Below are positions 1-10,494 of a stretch of 64,000 bases of DNA, in pieces. Origin of the DNA: Alistipes ihumii AP11 (GTDB lineage: Bacteria; Bacteroidota; Bacteroidia; Bacteroidales; Rikenellaceae); contig NZ_CP102294.1 of assembly GCF_025144665.1 (NCBI RefSeq), forward strand, positions 1,674,001 to 1,738,000, given 5' to 3'. Within the stretch, counting starts at the first letter, position 1. Each line of letters opens with the position of its first letter. The translations under genes were made by a program, and so were the position numbers. The notes under the pieces are model-generated. The model was not told the DNA's origin, did not search any database, and saw only the letters and a program-made list of their open reading frames with translations.

Positions 1-783
1 CGTCGGGGCTATACCCCCGAGAGCATTCGTATGTTCGCCGACAAGGTGGGCGTAGCCAAGCGCGACAACGTGATCGATCTGGGGCTGCTCGAGTTCTGCG
101 TGCGCGAGGACCTGAACAAGCGCGCCGAACGGCGCATGGCGGTGCTCGATCCGCTGAAAGTAGTCATCACGAACTATCCCGAGGACAAGCAGGAAACCGT
201 CGAATGCGTCAATAATCCCGAGGACGAGTCGGCCGGACGCCGCGGGGTGCCTTTCGGCCGCGAGATATGGATCGAGCGGAGCGATTTCATGGAGAATCCT
301 CCGAAAAAGTACTATCGCTTGTCGCCGGGCGGCGAGGTTCGCCTGCGCTATGCCTATCTGATCCGGTGCGACGAGGTGATCCGCGACGCGGAAGGCCGCG
401 TGACGGAGCTCCGGTGCACGTACGATCCGGAGTCGGCCGGCGGAAAGTCGTCCGACGGCCGGCGGGTGAAAGGCGTGATTCATTGGGTTTCGGCAGCGCA
501 TGCGGTTCGGGCCGAGGTCCGTTTGTTCGACCGGCTGTTCACGCGCGCGAGTCTCGACGATCCGGAGGAGGGCAAGACCTTTTTGGATTACTTGAACCCC
601 GAGTCGCTGCGCAAGGTAACCGGCTATCTGGAGCCGTCGCTCGCCGAGGCTTCCGTGGGCGACAAGTTTCAGTTCGAACGGACGGGCTATTTCTGCATGG
701 ACCGCGATTCGGCTCCCGGCAGGCCGGTTTTCAACCGGACCGTCACGCTGAAAGACAGTTGGGCCAAAATAGCCGATAAGTAA
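1..783 (+). CDS. glnS: Glutaminyl-tRNA synthetase, C-terminal part (5' end outside window)
   Basis: The reading frame is open from base 1, so the gene begins before the window; about 260 codons are present. GlnRS charges tRNA-Gln in the cytoplasm. The visible part is the all-beta anticodon-binding region. It begins with an RRGYTPE segment, followed by VIDLGLLEFCVREDLN and the MAVLDPLKVVI strand, then VPFGREIWIERSDF, RLSPGGEVRLRYAY, KGVIHWVSAAHA and the C-terminal FNRTVTLKDSWAK, all close to class I GlnRS. The HIGH and KMSKS motifs lie upstream, outside the window. The next gene starts 126 bp downstream on the same strand, and I see no strong terminator between them. Identity is very secure; the 5' end is unknown. 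Confidence 0.96.
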   Translation, partial: RRGYTPESIRMFADKVGVAKRDNVIDLGLLEFCVREDLNKRAERRMAVLDPLKVVITNYPEDKQETVECVNNPEDESAGRRGVPFGREIWIERSDFMENPPKKYYRLSPGGEVRLRYAYLIRCDEVIRDAEGRVTELRCTYDPESAGGKSSDGRRVKGVIHWVSAAHAVRAEVRLFDRLFTRASLDDPEEGKTFLDYLNPESLRKVTGYLEPSLAEASVGDKFQFERTGYFCMDRDSAPGRPVFNRTVTLKDSWAKIADK

Positions 784-909
784 AAGCTCGGTGCGACTTT
801 CCGGAGATTCGGCCGAACAGGCGGAAACCGAAAGCATTTTTCGCCGACGGAAACGCTCGGGGCCGTCGATGAGTTGTCGGCGCAGCGAGCGCAAAAGTAT
901 ACTGACCCG

Positions 910-1614
910 ATGAACGAACGTAGAATGTTTCGCATGAACCGGGCGGCCGATCCGGTTTTCCGGCTGTCGCTCGTCTTATTGACTTGTCTTTTCTCTTCGG
1001 CCGCGGTTTTCGGCCAGTCCGATTGCCGGATTATCATTACGACGCCCGGGTACGGTTCCATATACCGTTATGCGCCGGAGGAGTTTGCCGCGCAGATGGC
1101 CAGCGATTTCAAGATCGAAGGCGTGACGGTGGATTATGCGACTCTTTCGGAAGGTTGCAAACGGCTCAAGCTGCATATCGGAAGAAAGGATTTCGTCTTT
1201 TCGATCACTTCCCAATCGCCGGTCGCACGCCTGACGTACGACCGGAACCGGCGGCAGTTCAAGGGGATAGGATTCAATTATATCGAGCACGAGGGCGTTC
1301 GCTACGAAGCTCCCAGTTTCAAGGGCCTTACGGTCGAGAAGCTCTCCGAAGCATGGCAGCCGCAAATCGAGAGATTGATCGAAAACCGCAGCCTGCTCGA
1401 AGAGGGCAAGCCGAACGTATTCCTGCTCGAAGCCGATATCGACGAGCAGGGCAACGTACACAAGATAGTCGAGCTGAACGGGGCGCTCCGGCAATATTCT
1501 CAGATATTCATCGACAAACTGTACGACATAGCTGTCAGAGGGTGGCAGCCGGCCAAGAAGGACGGCGTGCCGTTCCGCACGGTATGCCAGTTGAGGTTCG
1601 TACTGACGCGGTAG
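910..1614 (+). CDS. Secreted protein with TonB-C-like C-terminal region
   Basis: Function not recognised. I chose the ATG at 910; a TTG at 874 would add an uncharged lead-in, and ATGs at 925 and 934 remain possible. The N-terminus carries basic residues then a hydrophobic stretch (VFRLSLVLLTCLFSSAAVFG), i.e. a signal peptide, so the mature protein of about 200 residues should be periplasmic. The last 60 residues (DIDEQGNVHKIVELNG, then RGWQPAKKDGVPFRTVCQLRFVL) follow the pattern of the TonB C-terminal fold used in many Bacteroidota envelope proteins: D-x-x-G-N-V, then W-x-P-A, K-x-G-x-P, then a final strand. There is no N-terminal membrane anchor or Pro-rich span of a true TonB. It sits alone between glnS and a terminator at 1638. 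Domain resemblance is inferred by eye. Confidence 0.75.
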   Translation: MNERRMFRMNRAADPVFRLSLVLLTCLFSSAAVFGQSDCRIIITTPGYGSIYRYAPEEFAAQMASDFKIEGVTVDYATLSEGCKRLKLHIGRKDFVFSITSQSPVARLTYDRNRRQFKGIGFNYIEHEGVRYEAPSFKGLTVEKLSEAWQPQIERLIENRSLLEEGKPNVFLLEADIDEQGNVHKIVELNGALRQYSQIFIDKLYDIAVRGWQPAKKDGVPFRTVCQLRFVLTR

Positions 1615-1637
1615 AGAAATTAGGTGATAGGTCGTAA

Positions 1638-1668
1638 GGCCGCCGGAATTTTCTGGCGGCCGTTTTAT
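1638..1668 (+). terminator. Rho-independent terminator after the TonB-C-like gene
   Basis: A 7-bp perfect stem GGCCGCC (1638-1644) / GGCGGCC (1655-1661) with a 10-nt loop is followed by GTTTTATT. It lies 24 bp after the stop codon at 1614. Confidence 0.8.
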
Positions 1669-2142
1669 TGATTTACTGAAGAACGCATTCGGATGAGGGC
1701 GCTTCGCCTATGGCGACTTCGACGGAATTTCTGCGTTACCGTACGGGAGAGGCTTTGATGGTCTGGCCGCCGGTGCAGCGAGTAAAAAAGCTTTGTATCG
1801 CAAGCGGAGCCGCGGCTAATTTTCGTGCAGGAGAAGTTCGGACCGATTTCTCCTTTTTTGCTTGTTTTAAGCCTTTTTGACAGCTTTTCGGCAGTCGGAC
1901 GATAAAAGGGTCGTATTTCGATCGACGGATGGCTTGAGAAGGGCTTTTTTCGGGTTCGGTCGTTCAGTATCTTGTCGGGCTTTGAATTTCGGCGGACATT
2001 CGAGAGATCGAAATGTTTTCCGCCCGATGAAGAATCGGATCGGAAAAGCGGATTGCGGTTTCCGTATTTTCGGAGACGGGCAGTAGTATCGGATCATTCC
2101 GTTGCTGCTGATCCTTCGGCGAGGTATTTTCCAGGAAAAATC
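1669..2142. other. Gene-free stretch
   Basis: No credible coding region, RNA or repeat. Short overlapping reading frames exist on both strands but have no family resemblance or start signals. The right end holds the upstream part of the lipoprotein promoter. Confidence 0.5.
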
Positions 2143-2150
2143 TACCTTTG
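2143..2150 (+). promoter_or_regulatory. Bacteroidota -7 box for the lipoprotein gene
   Basis: TACCTTTG matches TAnnTTTG exactly, 72 bp before the ATG at 2222. No clear TTG lies 19-21 bp upstream, so only the -7 element is supported. Confidence 0.6.
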
Positions 2151-2221
2151 TACTGTTCGGGTGTCGGGGAGAACAACGGAATGAAGGCCCGACCGGAAAA
2201 CGTATCAATAATCGATTGTTT

Positions 2222-3673
2222 ATGAAAAAATGTTTCTTATGGATGACGGCTATGGCATTCGTAGCCGCTTTATGGACCGGTTGCGAGGACGATAAGGGCG
2301 GAGAGACGCCTCCCCCGCCCCCGCCGGAGACGGCGCTCAGTAATCTGAATGGTAACGTGGCGTTGCCGGAAATTGAGTCGGCGCGGCTGGATTATCGGCC
2401 CGAACTCAGTACGGCCCGGACGGATACCTATTTTCTGACTTTGTCCGTTTCCGGATTCGATGCTTCGCTCCGGACCGGTCGGGGCGTTCGGTTCGAGCTG
2501 AGCGTGGATAAGGGCGGCTCGCCGTTCGGTCGTTATCTGATCGGGGACGGCGGCGAACCTTGCGTGCCCGGCGCTCTCGACAGCGAGGAGCAGCGAGTGC
2601 ATAGCTGGTACGTCGATGCGAGCGGACAGACCGTCGTAGAGGCTCCCCTTTGCAGCGGGCTGCTCGATCTGACCAAAGTGCTGGGCAAAAAACCGGGAAA
2701 TACCTATTATCAGGTTTCGTTCACGGCTTATGACGATCAGTCGCCGGCCTATTCGGTGAACGGGAAATTCAGCGGTGACCTGACTGTTTCGCTTCCGGGT
2801 TCCGGATCGGAAGAGCCTGCGGCGACTTATGTGTATGCCGGCGTCAGCGGCTACTCGCAGGAAGAGGGATATACGACCTGGGCGATCGATTTCGATAACG
2901 AAAATTTCACGAAACATCTCGGTTTCATGTCGATCAATGCCGATCCGGGCATCGCTTTCGAGGAGGGAATTCCTGCGGGACGGTATGTCATTGCGGAAGA
3001 CGACGAGCCCGGTACGATCACTTGGCCGACTTACGACGATATGGAGGCCGATCTTTCGATGATTTTTCTGGAGTCGGGTACGGTCGATGTGAGCCGCGAC
3101 GGCGACCGGTACACGGTCGTCGTGGATGCGACGGACGAATACGGCGAGCCTTTCAGGGCCGATTTCGAAGGAGAGTTCTATTACGAGAACGTAACCGAGA
3201 AAAGTTCCGTCGGACCTGTCGAGGCTTATGCGGTATGGTATGGCGCCAAAGAAGGGACGACCTATAATAACTGGTACATTACCTTGGTCGACAACGGTTA
3301 TCTGACGACGGCCGATGCTGTGGGCAATTACTATTACGGCAACATTCTGCGTTTCGATTTGCTGACCGGCTCGGACCATCTCTATACCGACGGTTTGCCC
3401 GAAGGTACTTTCCCCGTTCAGGCTTCCCGCAGCGGCGAAGGCATATGGGGCGGCGAGGGAGCCGACTGTACCTCGTTCCTTACGGAGTATTTCAGCGGGA
3501 TTCCTGCCGTCTGCAAGCTGACCGGGGGCGAAGTGACCATTACGCGCGACCAGGAGAGTTACACGATTTCTTTCGACGGAGTCGAAATGTCGGGAGATCG
3601 GACGGAGCTTTCCGGAAGTTATAGCGGGAAGGTGCAGTATATCGATGCTACGCAGGAGGAGCCATCGAATTAG
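2222..3673 (+). CDS. Surface-exposed modular lipoprotein (three repeat modules)
   Basis: Function unknown. The start at 2222 gives a short basic N-terminus, a hydrophobic core and a lipobox ending TGC (Cys21); the next residues are acidic (EDDKGG), like the lipoprotein export signal that sends Bacteroidota lipoproteins to the cell surface. A hexaproline linker follows. The remaining 440 residues appear to be three related beta-rich modules (about 35-195, 200-345, 345-480). Each ends in a pattern of G-x-Y-x-I, S-G-T-V-x-(V/I), Y-x-(V/I), then a G-x-x-x-G-x-(L/V) strand; examples are ESGTVDVSRDGDRYTVVVD and GGEVTITRDQESYTISFDG. The same module occurs twice in the lipoprotein at 17187-18281. The gene is monocistronic, with its own -7 box and a strong terminator. 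An adhesin or glycan-binding role is possible but not shown. Confidence 0.8.
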   Translation: MKKCFLWMTAMAFVAALWTGCEDDKGGETPPPPPPETALSNLNGNVALPEIESARLDYRPELSTARTDTYFLTLSVSGFDASLRTGRGVRFELSVDKGGSPFGRYLIGDGGEPCVPGALDSEEQRVHSWYVDASGQTVVEAPLCSGLLDLTKVLGKKPGNTYYQVSFTAYDDQSPAYSVNGKFSGDLTVSLPGSGSEEPAATYVYAGVSGYSQEEGYTTWAIDFDNENFTKHLGFMSINADPGIAFEEGIPAGRYVIAEDDEPGTITWPTYDDMEADLSMIFLESGTVDVSRDGDRYTVVVDATDEYGEPFRADFEGEFYYENVTEKSSVGPVEAYAVWYGAKEGTTYNNWYITLVDNGYLTTADAVGNYYYGNILRFDLLTGSDHLYTDGLPEGTFPVQASRSGEGIWGGEGADCTSFLTEYFSGIPAVCKLTGGEVTITRDQESYTISFDGVEMSGDRTELSGSYSGKVQYIDATQEEPSN

Positions 3674-3703
3674 TCTTTCCGGACGAATTCGTCTTACGGG
3701 GTT

Positions 3704-3741
3704 ATTCGACAAGCCGAATCACGGCTTGTCGAATTTTTTTA
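3704..3741 (+). terminator. Strong rho-independent terminator
   Basis: A perfect 13-bp stem (ATTCGACAAGCCG, 3704-3716, with its complement at 3722-3734), a 5-nt loop and a run of T's. It lies 30 bp after the lipoprotein stop codon. Confidence 0.93.
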
Positions 3742-4163
3742 TAGTTTTTCAAAAAGGTTTTAAGTATTTTCATGTTTCGGAATGACTCACAGCCCGGATT
3801 TGTTCGAACTTTCGGCCGAAATTTTTCACTTTTTCTTACAGATTTCAGATCGTGTTTCCTCTTCTTGTTCCCTATTAGGGTGTTTTTGATATGCGAAAAT
3901 TGTTTCAGACTCTGGTCCGTAGGCCGGAAATTAACGGCTTTACTTTACTCATGTTATGCCGAATGGAAATCATATATTTACATGTTCGCGTCCGGAATTT
4001 CTATTTCTGTTAGCCGCGATTTGCGGCCACCTGTTGCGTATCCGATTGCCCTTGCCATGAAGTTTTCTCCGTCGGAAAAGACTTCCTATAGGAAAACCGG
4101 AAATATCGGGAACTCGAAAGTCGGTACAGTATAAGAGTATGATTGGGAATATCGATATTCATT
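3742..4163. other. AT-rich gene-free stretch
   Basis: Markedly richer in A+T than the flanking genes. It holds a 120-codon open frame on the plus strand (3772-4134) with no recognisable features, which I do not call. This is the left flank of an AT-rich islet reaching to about 5320. Confidence 0.5.
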
Positions 4164-4934
4164 TCATTCATTGATGGCGTATAGAATGGCAAGCCTTATG
4201 TTCTTCAACAACCGGTCGGAAAGGGTTTGATATTCTTGATCCAATCCCATGTCTTGTGCCGCGCAGAGCGGGTCATCGTTCCACGATCCCATTCCGCCGA
4301 ATACATCGGCCAGACTGGCTGCCTCGAAGATTTGAAGTTTTTCATGCGATATCGGCGGCAATTGCAATCCGTATTTTTTATCCGGATATTCTCCGATACC
4401 GTCCAGAAGATTTTTCGCAGAATGGAAAATATGGGCAAAACCTTCACACCGGATTTGAATAGCCAATTTTTCGATATCGGACAACGCTTGTCGAAAAGAG
4501 TCGGTGTTGTTTTCGAAACGGGGTTTTTCCGATGGAGAATCGGGACAGCGATATTCCGAATACTCTGTGTTCCATAGTCGCTTTTCGGGATCGAACTGCC
4601 AATTTGGGGCGAAATAAGATGTTTCGCCGCTTTGATAAAAGCAAAGAACCGAGCTTTCCGTCGTGTTCGAAAAACCGAGTATCGTCTTGTCCGTTACGTC
4701 AGTCGGACAAGCCAATGCGATATCTTGCAGTCCTTTGCTCTGGAGGAATTCAAACCACGTTTCTATTCTCGGTGCGATGCATCTTTTTGTCTCCGAAAAG
4801 AGTTTTCCGGGTAGGCATGAAAAGGTGATTGCATTTTCGTATTGCGCCGGCGTATATTGGATCGGCTCGCCGTATTGCAAGGCTCTTTTACCCGCTGCGA
4901 CAATACAACAAATTTGATACATTTCTCCGTTCAT
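4164..4934 (-). CDS. Orphan cytoplasmic protein of unknown function in an AT-rich islet
   Basis: 256 residues with no signal peptide or membrane segment, so probably cytoplasmic. It begins MNGEMYQICCIVAAGKRAL. Other notable segments are LGFSNTTESSVLCFY, SYFAPNWQFDPEKRLWNTEYSEY, and a C-terminal EAASLADVFGGMGSWNDDP before a helical end (LLKNIRLAILYAI). The paired tryptophans and GSWND motif suggest a defined globular family, and such stand-alone proteins sometimes act as immunity proteins for contact-dependent toxins; that is a guess. Codon use is clearly more AT-rich than the neighbouring genes, and there are gene-free AT-rich flanks on both sides, which fits horizontal acquisition. I find no TAnnTTTG box upstream. 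It is convergent with the lipoprotein to its left and in the same direction as thiC. Confidence 0.8.
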   Translation of the reverse strand: MNGEMYQICCIVAAGKRALQYGEPIQYTPAQYENAITFSCLPGKLFSETKRCIAPRIETWFEFLQSKGLQDIALACPTDVTDKTILGFSNTTESSVLCFYQSGETSYFAPNWQFDPEKRLWNTEYSEYRCPDSPSEKPRFENNTDSFRQALSDIEKLAIQIRCEGFAHIFHSAKNLLDGIGEYPDKKYGLQLPPISHEKLQIFEAASLADVFGGMGSWNDDPLCAAQDMGLDQEYQTLSDRLLKNIRLAILYAINE

Positions 4935-5324
4935 AGCGACTTTTTTCTTTCTCTCGTTCGGATTCGAATTTTTATCGCTTTTTTGTTCGTTATCCCGAAT
5001 TCGGTCTCAAGTCTTTTCTCTGTTTGTGTAAAAAGTTATTATCGTATATTTATTTACGTTGCGAATTTTGCTTTGTCGACAAAATTTCATCGGATACGAT
5101 CATCTAACATTCTTGATCCGCTCAGAGGATTATCGTATTTTCCAATTATAGTTTTCGACGTAAGCACGAATCTTGAAAATCGTGAAAAATAGTCAATTTG
5201 TTTTAAATCAGGTTGTTATGTCCTGTATTCAAATTTTATATTACTATTTTCCCATTCTGATATTTATTTCGTTGTGTTCACTTACGATTTTGCTTCGTTC
5301 ACAAACAAGCCAAGAATTAGAATT
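4935..5324. other. AT-rich gene-free stretch with an imperfect repeat
   Basis: No gene. Two similar AT-rich segments lie here (about 5045-5083 and 5260-5305); both contain TATTTATTT, then CGTTG, then a TTTTGCTT core and a nearby ACAAA. They could be decayed promoter copies or remains of the event that brought in the orphan gene at 4164. This region should contain the promoter of that gene, but no standard box is visible. Confidence 0.4.
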
Positions 5325-6909
<1,585 letters not shown>

Positions 6910-6925
6910 TGTTCCACGTGGAACA
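6910..6925. promoter_or_regulatory. parS-type ParB-binding palindrome, copy 2
   Basis: An identical TGTTCCACGTGGAACA, here extended to a 20-bp perfect palindrome (6908-6927). Centre-to-centre distance to copy 1 is 44 bp, about four helical turns, so both sites face the same side of the helix. It ends 8 bp from the mnmG stop codon. Confidence 0.9.
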
Positions 6926-6933
6926 TTGTTGTT

Positions 6934-8805
6934 TTATCGTCCGAAATATACCAATAATACGTTGATATCGGCCGGACTGACTCCCGGTATGCGCGATGCC
7001 TGCCCTATCGTCGCAGGTCTGATACGAGTGAGTTTCTGGCGCGATTCGATCGATAACGAGTTTAGTTGATGGTAGTTGAAATCGGGTCGAATCGGAATAT
7101 TTTCCAATCGAGCCATTTTGTCGGCGATATGCCTTTCGCGTTCGATGTAACCGTGATATTTGATTTGTATTTCGGCTTCCTCGATCGCTTCAGGAGTGCA
7201 GCGGTTTTCCTCGATATAATTTTTTAGCGATGTCAGATGATCGATCAGCCCCGAAAACGTGATTTTATTTCTTAAAAGCACGTCGTATATCTTTCGGCTT
7301 TGTGTCAGCGGCGTCGAATCGACCGATTTCAAATAGCTCTCGATTTCGGCCGGAGCGACACTCTGTCTTCGGGCGAAAGAAATAAGCGATTCTACGGACG
7401 ATTTTTTTTGCATCGTATTCCGGTATCTTTCATCGTTGGCCAGACCGATTTTATGCGAAACGGGGGTCAGTCGGATGTCGGCATTGTCCTGACGGAGCAG
7501 AATCCGATATTCGGCTCTGCTCGTGAACATGCGGTAAGGCTCGTCGACTCCTTTGGTCACCAAGTCGTCGATCAACACGCCGATATAAGACTCGTCCCGC
7601 CTCAGCACGAGAGGTTCGTCGCCGCGAAGCTTCAGCGAAGCGTTGATTCCTGCCATCAGTCCCTGAGCCGCGGCCTCTTCGTATCCGGTCGTTCCGTTCA
7701 CCTGCCCGGCGAAATAGAGACCGTCTATCTGCTTGGTTTCCAGCGAATGATAGAGTTGTGTCGGCGGGAAATAGTCGTATTCGATCGCATAGCCGGGACG
7801 GAATATCCGGACATTTTCAAACCCTTCGATCTTCTGCAGTGCGGCGATCTGTACTTCCCATGGCAGCGACGAGGAGAATCCGTTCAGATAATATTCGTTC
7901 GTATCGGTTCCTTCGGGCTCCAGAAACAGTTGGTGCGACTCCTTGCCGGCGAACGTGCGGAGCTTGTCTTCGATACTCGGGCAATAGCGCGGGCCGATCC
8001 CCTTGATCGTTCCGTTGAACAGGGGCGAATCGGCGAAGCCGGTCCGGAGCAGGTCGTGCACGGCCTCGGACGTGTAAGCCAGATAGCACGGCAATTGATT
8101 TTTAACAGGCTCTGTATCATTCGAATACGAAAATTTACCCGGGTTTTCGTCGCCTTTCTGCTCTTCGAGTCGGCTGAAATCGACGCTGCGTCCGTCGATG
8201 CGTGCCGGCGTGCCGGTTTTCATGCGACCGATTTCGAAGCCGAGCTCCGCGAGTTGCGCGCTCAGGCCGTGCGACGCGGAATCGCCGGCCCGGCCTCCCT
8301 CGGCTTGCGAGCGCCCGACGTGCATCAGACCCTCCAAAAAGGTTCCCGCGGTCAAAATGACGGCTTTTGACTTGAATACGACGCCCATGCGGGTCCTTAC
8401 CCCGGTCACATGCCGATCGTCCGTCAAAAGGCCCGTTACGCTGTCCTGCCACAGGCTGAGGTTGGGTGTCTGCTCGAGCGTCCGGCGCCAGAGCTGCGAA
8501 AATCGGGCCTTGTCGCACTGGGCGCGCGGGCTCCACATGGCGGGTCCTTTCGAGCGGTTCAGCATCCGGAACTGGATCGTCGAGCGATCGGTCACGATAC
8601 CCGTGTATCCGCCCATCGCGTCGATTTCGCGGACAATCTGTCCCTTGGCTACTCCGCCTATGGCCGGGTTGCACGACATTTGCGCGAACTTGGTCATATC
8701 CATCGTCACCAGCAGCGTCCGGCAACCCATATTGGCCGCCGCCGCCGCCGCCTCGCATCCGGCGTGCCCGCCTCCTATCACGATAATGTCGAATTCGAAT
8801 TCCAT
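6934..8805 (-). CDS. mnmG: tRNA uridine-34 carboxymethylaminomethyl synthesis enzyme MnmG (GidA)
   Basis: MnmG works with MnmE to install the cmnm5 group on wobble uridine 34 of tRNAs, using FAD, NADH and methylene-THF. At 623 residues it has the normal length. The N-terminal dinucleotide-binding motif is IIVIGGGHAGCEAA (residues 7-20), followed by MSCNPAIGGVAKG, DRSTIQFRMLN, GPAMWSPRAQCD and MKTGTPARI, and the C-terminal domain GYIERERH with EIESYLKS. All are diagnostic. It follows ybeY with a 52-bp gap in a leftward gene run. In many bacteria gidA lies near oriC and the parAB genes; here no par genes are visible, but two parS-type sites directly follow the gene. Confidence 0.98.
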   Translation of the reverse strand: MEFEFDIIVIGGGHAGCEAAAAAANMGCRTLLVTMDMTKFAQMSCNPAIGGVAKGQIVREIDAMGGYTGIVTDRSTIQFRMLNRSKGPAMWSPRAQCDKARFSQLWRRTLEQTPNLSLWQDSVTGLLTDDRHVTGVRTRMGVVFKSKAVILTAGTFLEGLMHVGRSQAEGGRAGDSASHGLSAQLAELGFEIGRMKTGTPARIDGRSVDFSRLEEQKGDENPGKFSYSNDTEPVKNQLPCYLAYTSEAVHDLLRTGFADSPLFNGTIKGIGPRYCPSIEDKLRTFAGKESHQLFLEPEGTDTNEYYLNGFSSSLPWEVQIAALQKIEGFENVRIFRPGYAIEYDYFPPTQLYHSLETKQIDGLYFAGQVNGTTGYEEAAAQGLMAGINASLKLRGDEPLVLRRDESYIGVLIDDLVTKGVDEPYRMFTSRAEYRILLRQDNADIRLTPVSHKIGLANDERYRNTMQKKSSVESLISFARRQSVAPAEIESYLKSVDSTPLTQSRKIYDVLLRNKITFSGLIDHLTSLKNYIEENRCTPEAIEEAEIQIKYHGYIERERHIADKMARLENIPIRPDFNYHQLNSLSIESRQKLTRIRPATIGQASRIPGVSPADINVLLVYFGR

Positions 8806-8857
8806 ATTGCAGTCCGGCGCCGCCGCTGCCGTTATAAGGTCCGGCGCACGCGCGCCG

Positions 8858-9292
8858 TCAGTTCGTTTGTTCGTAAAACAGTTTCAGGTACCGGTCCTCC
8901 AGCTTTCTCATCCGTTGCTGCTCTCCGGGCTGCTTGTCGCCGTAACCGCACAGGTGGAGTATCCCGTGAATAATGACCCGTTGCAGCTCGTTTTCGAACG
9001 GAACGCCCAGTTCCCGGGCATTGTCCCGCACGGTGTCGACCGAGATCATCAGATCGCCCGCGATCGTCCGCTTGTCGGGATCACTGTAGTCGAATGTGAT
9101 GATGTCGGTGTAGTAATCGTGCTTCAGATAGCGCCTGTTGATCTCCAGAAGCGCCTCGTCGGAGCAGAAAACGACGGACACGGCTCCGGTCTCCCATCCC
9201 TCGGCGGCTGCCGTCCGGCGAATCCATGCGGAGGTCTTGCGCTTGCCCCGGAAAGCGAACTCGCACGATTGGTTGCAGTAGTTTACGGACAT
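8858..9292 (-). CDS. ybeY: Endoribonuclease YbeY (rRNA maturation factor)
   Basis: YbeY is a zinc-dependent endoribonuclease involved in 16S rRNA 3'-end maturation and ribosome quality control. The 144-residue protein has the UPF0054 signature segments INRRYLKHDYYTDIITFDY, IAGDLMISVDTV and the metal site HGILHLCGYGDK. The first two zinc histidines (H-x3-H) are present; the third ligand, usually His in G-Y-D-H, is replaced by an Asp-containing GYGD, a form I recall from other Bacteroidota. It lies 22 bp downstream of the EnvC-like gene on the same strand and is likely cotranscribed with it. Start is the first ATG with the expected N-terminal strand. Confidence 0.94.
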   Translation of the reverse strand: MSVNYCNQSCEFAFRGKRKTSAWIRRTAAAEGWETGAVSVVFCSDEALLEINRRYLKHDYYTDIITFDYSDPDKRTIAGDLMISVDTVRDNARELGVPFENELQRVIIHGILHLCGYGDKQPGEQQRMRKLEDRYLKLFYEQTN

Positions 9293-9314
9293 ATCCCTTT
9301 CAAGTTAGTGTTTC

Positions 9315-10493
9315 CTATTTGCGCAGCCAGAGCTCCGGATTCAGATTCTGCTGGTCTTTCCATATCTCGAAATGCAGGAAGGCGTCGTCGGCCGGCAGTT
9401 TGCCGATGGTCTGGTTCAGCGCGACCCGGTCGCCGGTCTTCACCCCGACGGCTTCCAGATTGGCATAGACGGTCACATAGTCGCCGTGCCGGATCATGAC
9501 CGCGTTGTTCATGCCGGGCACGAAGAACACCACGCTGACCTCGCCTTCGAACACGGCTTTTACCGGCGCGCCCGCCTCGGCCGCGATATTGATTCCCGTA
9601 TTGTTGACCGTCACGCTCTGACGGACGGCGTGCGCATGCTTTCCGTAGCCGTCGACGATAACGCCCCGCACCGGATAGGGCAGCTTGCCCCGGTTCTGGT
9701 CGAACTGGCCCGACAGCTTGGCTATGTACTCGTTCTGGGCGGCCGAACGGGGCTGGGCCTTATGCTTGCGCGACTCGGCCTCGATCAGGCGTTGTATCCG
9801 TTGCTGGAGCTGTTCGATCTTTTTCTTGTTCTGCTTGATCGTCGAGGCGAGCCGGCTCGCCTCGTTGCGGAATTTTTCCGACGAAGCCTTGTACTGCGTT
9901 TCGTCTTTGCCGAGCGATGCGAGTTCCCGGTTGCGGCTTTGATACACCTTGTCGAGCTCGCTTTTCTTGTTCTGCAGGTCGGTGACTTCGCGTCCGAGCG
10001 ATGCGGCCGTCGAGTCGATCCGGGCGGCTTTCTGTTCGCGCATGCGGTTGTAGCGGCGCATGTAGGCTATCCTCCGTGTCGCGTCGTTGAAATCCTTGGA
10101 AGAAAACAGGAAAACGAGGAAGCTGTTCAGCTTGTAGTTTTTGTAGGCGCTGTAAACCATCTCGCCGTATTCCTTGCGCAGACGGGCCAGGTCTTGTTCG
10201 AGCGAAGCGATCGTCGAGCCCTTCTCGTCGATGTTCCGGTTGAGCAGACCGGCCTGTTGCTCGAGGTTGGATATGATGTTGCGGCGGTTGCGGATCTTGT
10301 TGCGGATCAGCTTCAGCTCCTTGTCGGCCGATTGCTGGTTCTTGCGCGTCTTGGAAAGCAGGTCGTTCGTTATGCTGATTTCCCGCTCGGCCCGCTTGAT
10401 GTCTTCCCGCAACGATTCCAGCGTCTGGCAGGACGCTTCCCGTGCGAGAAAGGCCAGCAGGCAGATGATGAGCAGTCGTCGTCCGGTCGCCAT
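9315..10493 (-). CDS. EnvC-like murein hydrolase activator (degenerate M23/LytM domain)
   Basis: A periplasmic protein of 392 residues. A signal peptide (LLIICLLAFLAREASC) is followed by about 230 residues of heptad-rich coiled coil, then a LytM/M23 domain from about residue 275. Catalytic zinc residues look lost: the H-x3-D region reads NNTGINIA, and the usual Y-x-H near the end reads VYANL, so only the final LHFE His remains. In E. coli such a coiled-coil plus inactive LytM protein (EnvC) activates cell-wall amidases during division. By analogy this one probably recruits an amidase rather than cutting peptidoglycan itself; its partner is not in the window. The upstream TPR gene stops one base before this ATG, which implies translational coupling. 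Confidence 0.88.
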   Translation of the reverse strand: MATGRRLLIICLLAFLAREASCQTLESLREDIKRAEREISITNDLLSKTRKNQQSADKELKLIRNKIRNRRNIISNLEQQAGLLNRNIDEKGSTIASLEQDLARLRKEYGEMVYSAYKNYKLNSFLVFLFSSKDFNDATRRIAYMRRYNRMREQKAARIDSTAASLGREVTDLQNKKSELDKVYQSRNRELASLGKDETQYKASSEKFRNEASRLASTIKQNKKKIEQLQQRIQRLIEAESRKHKAQPRSAAQNEYIAKLSGQFDQNRGKLPYPVRGVIVDGYGKHAHAVRQSVTVNNTGINIAAEAGAPVKAVFEGEVSVVFFVPGMNNAVMIRHGDYVTVYANLEAVGVKTGDRVALNQTIGKLPADDAFLHFEIWKDQQNLNPELWLRK

Positions 10494-10494
10494 T

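Noticed and set aside
892-899. CAAAAGTA, a reverse -7 box
   Set aside because: It would drive transcription leftward into the end of glnS on the wrong strand; no gene to serve.
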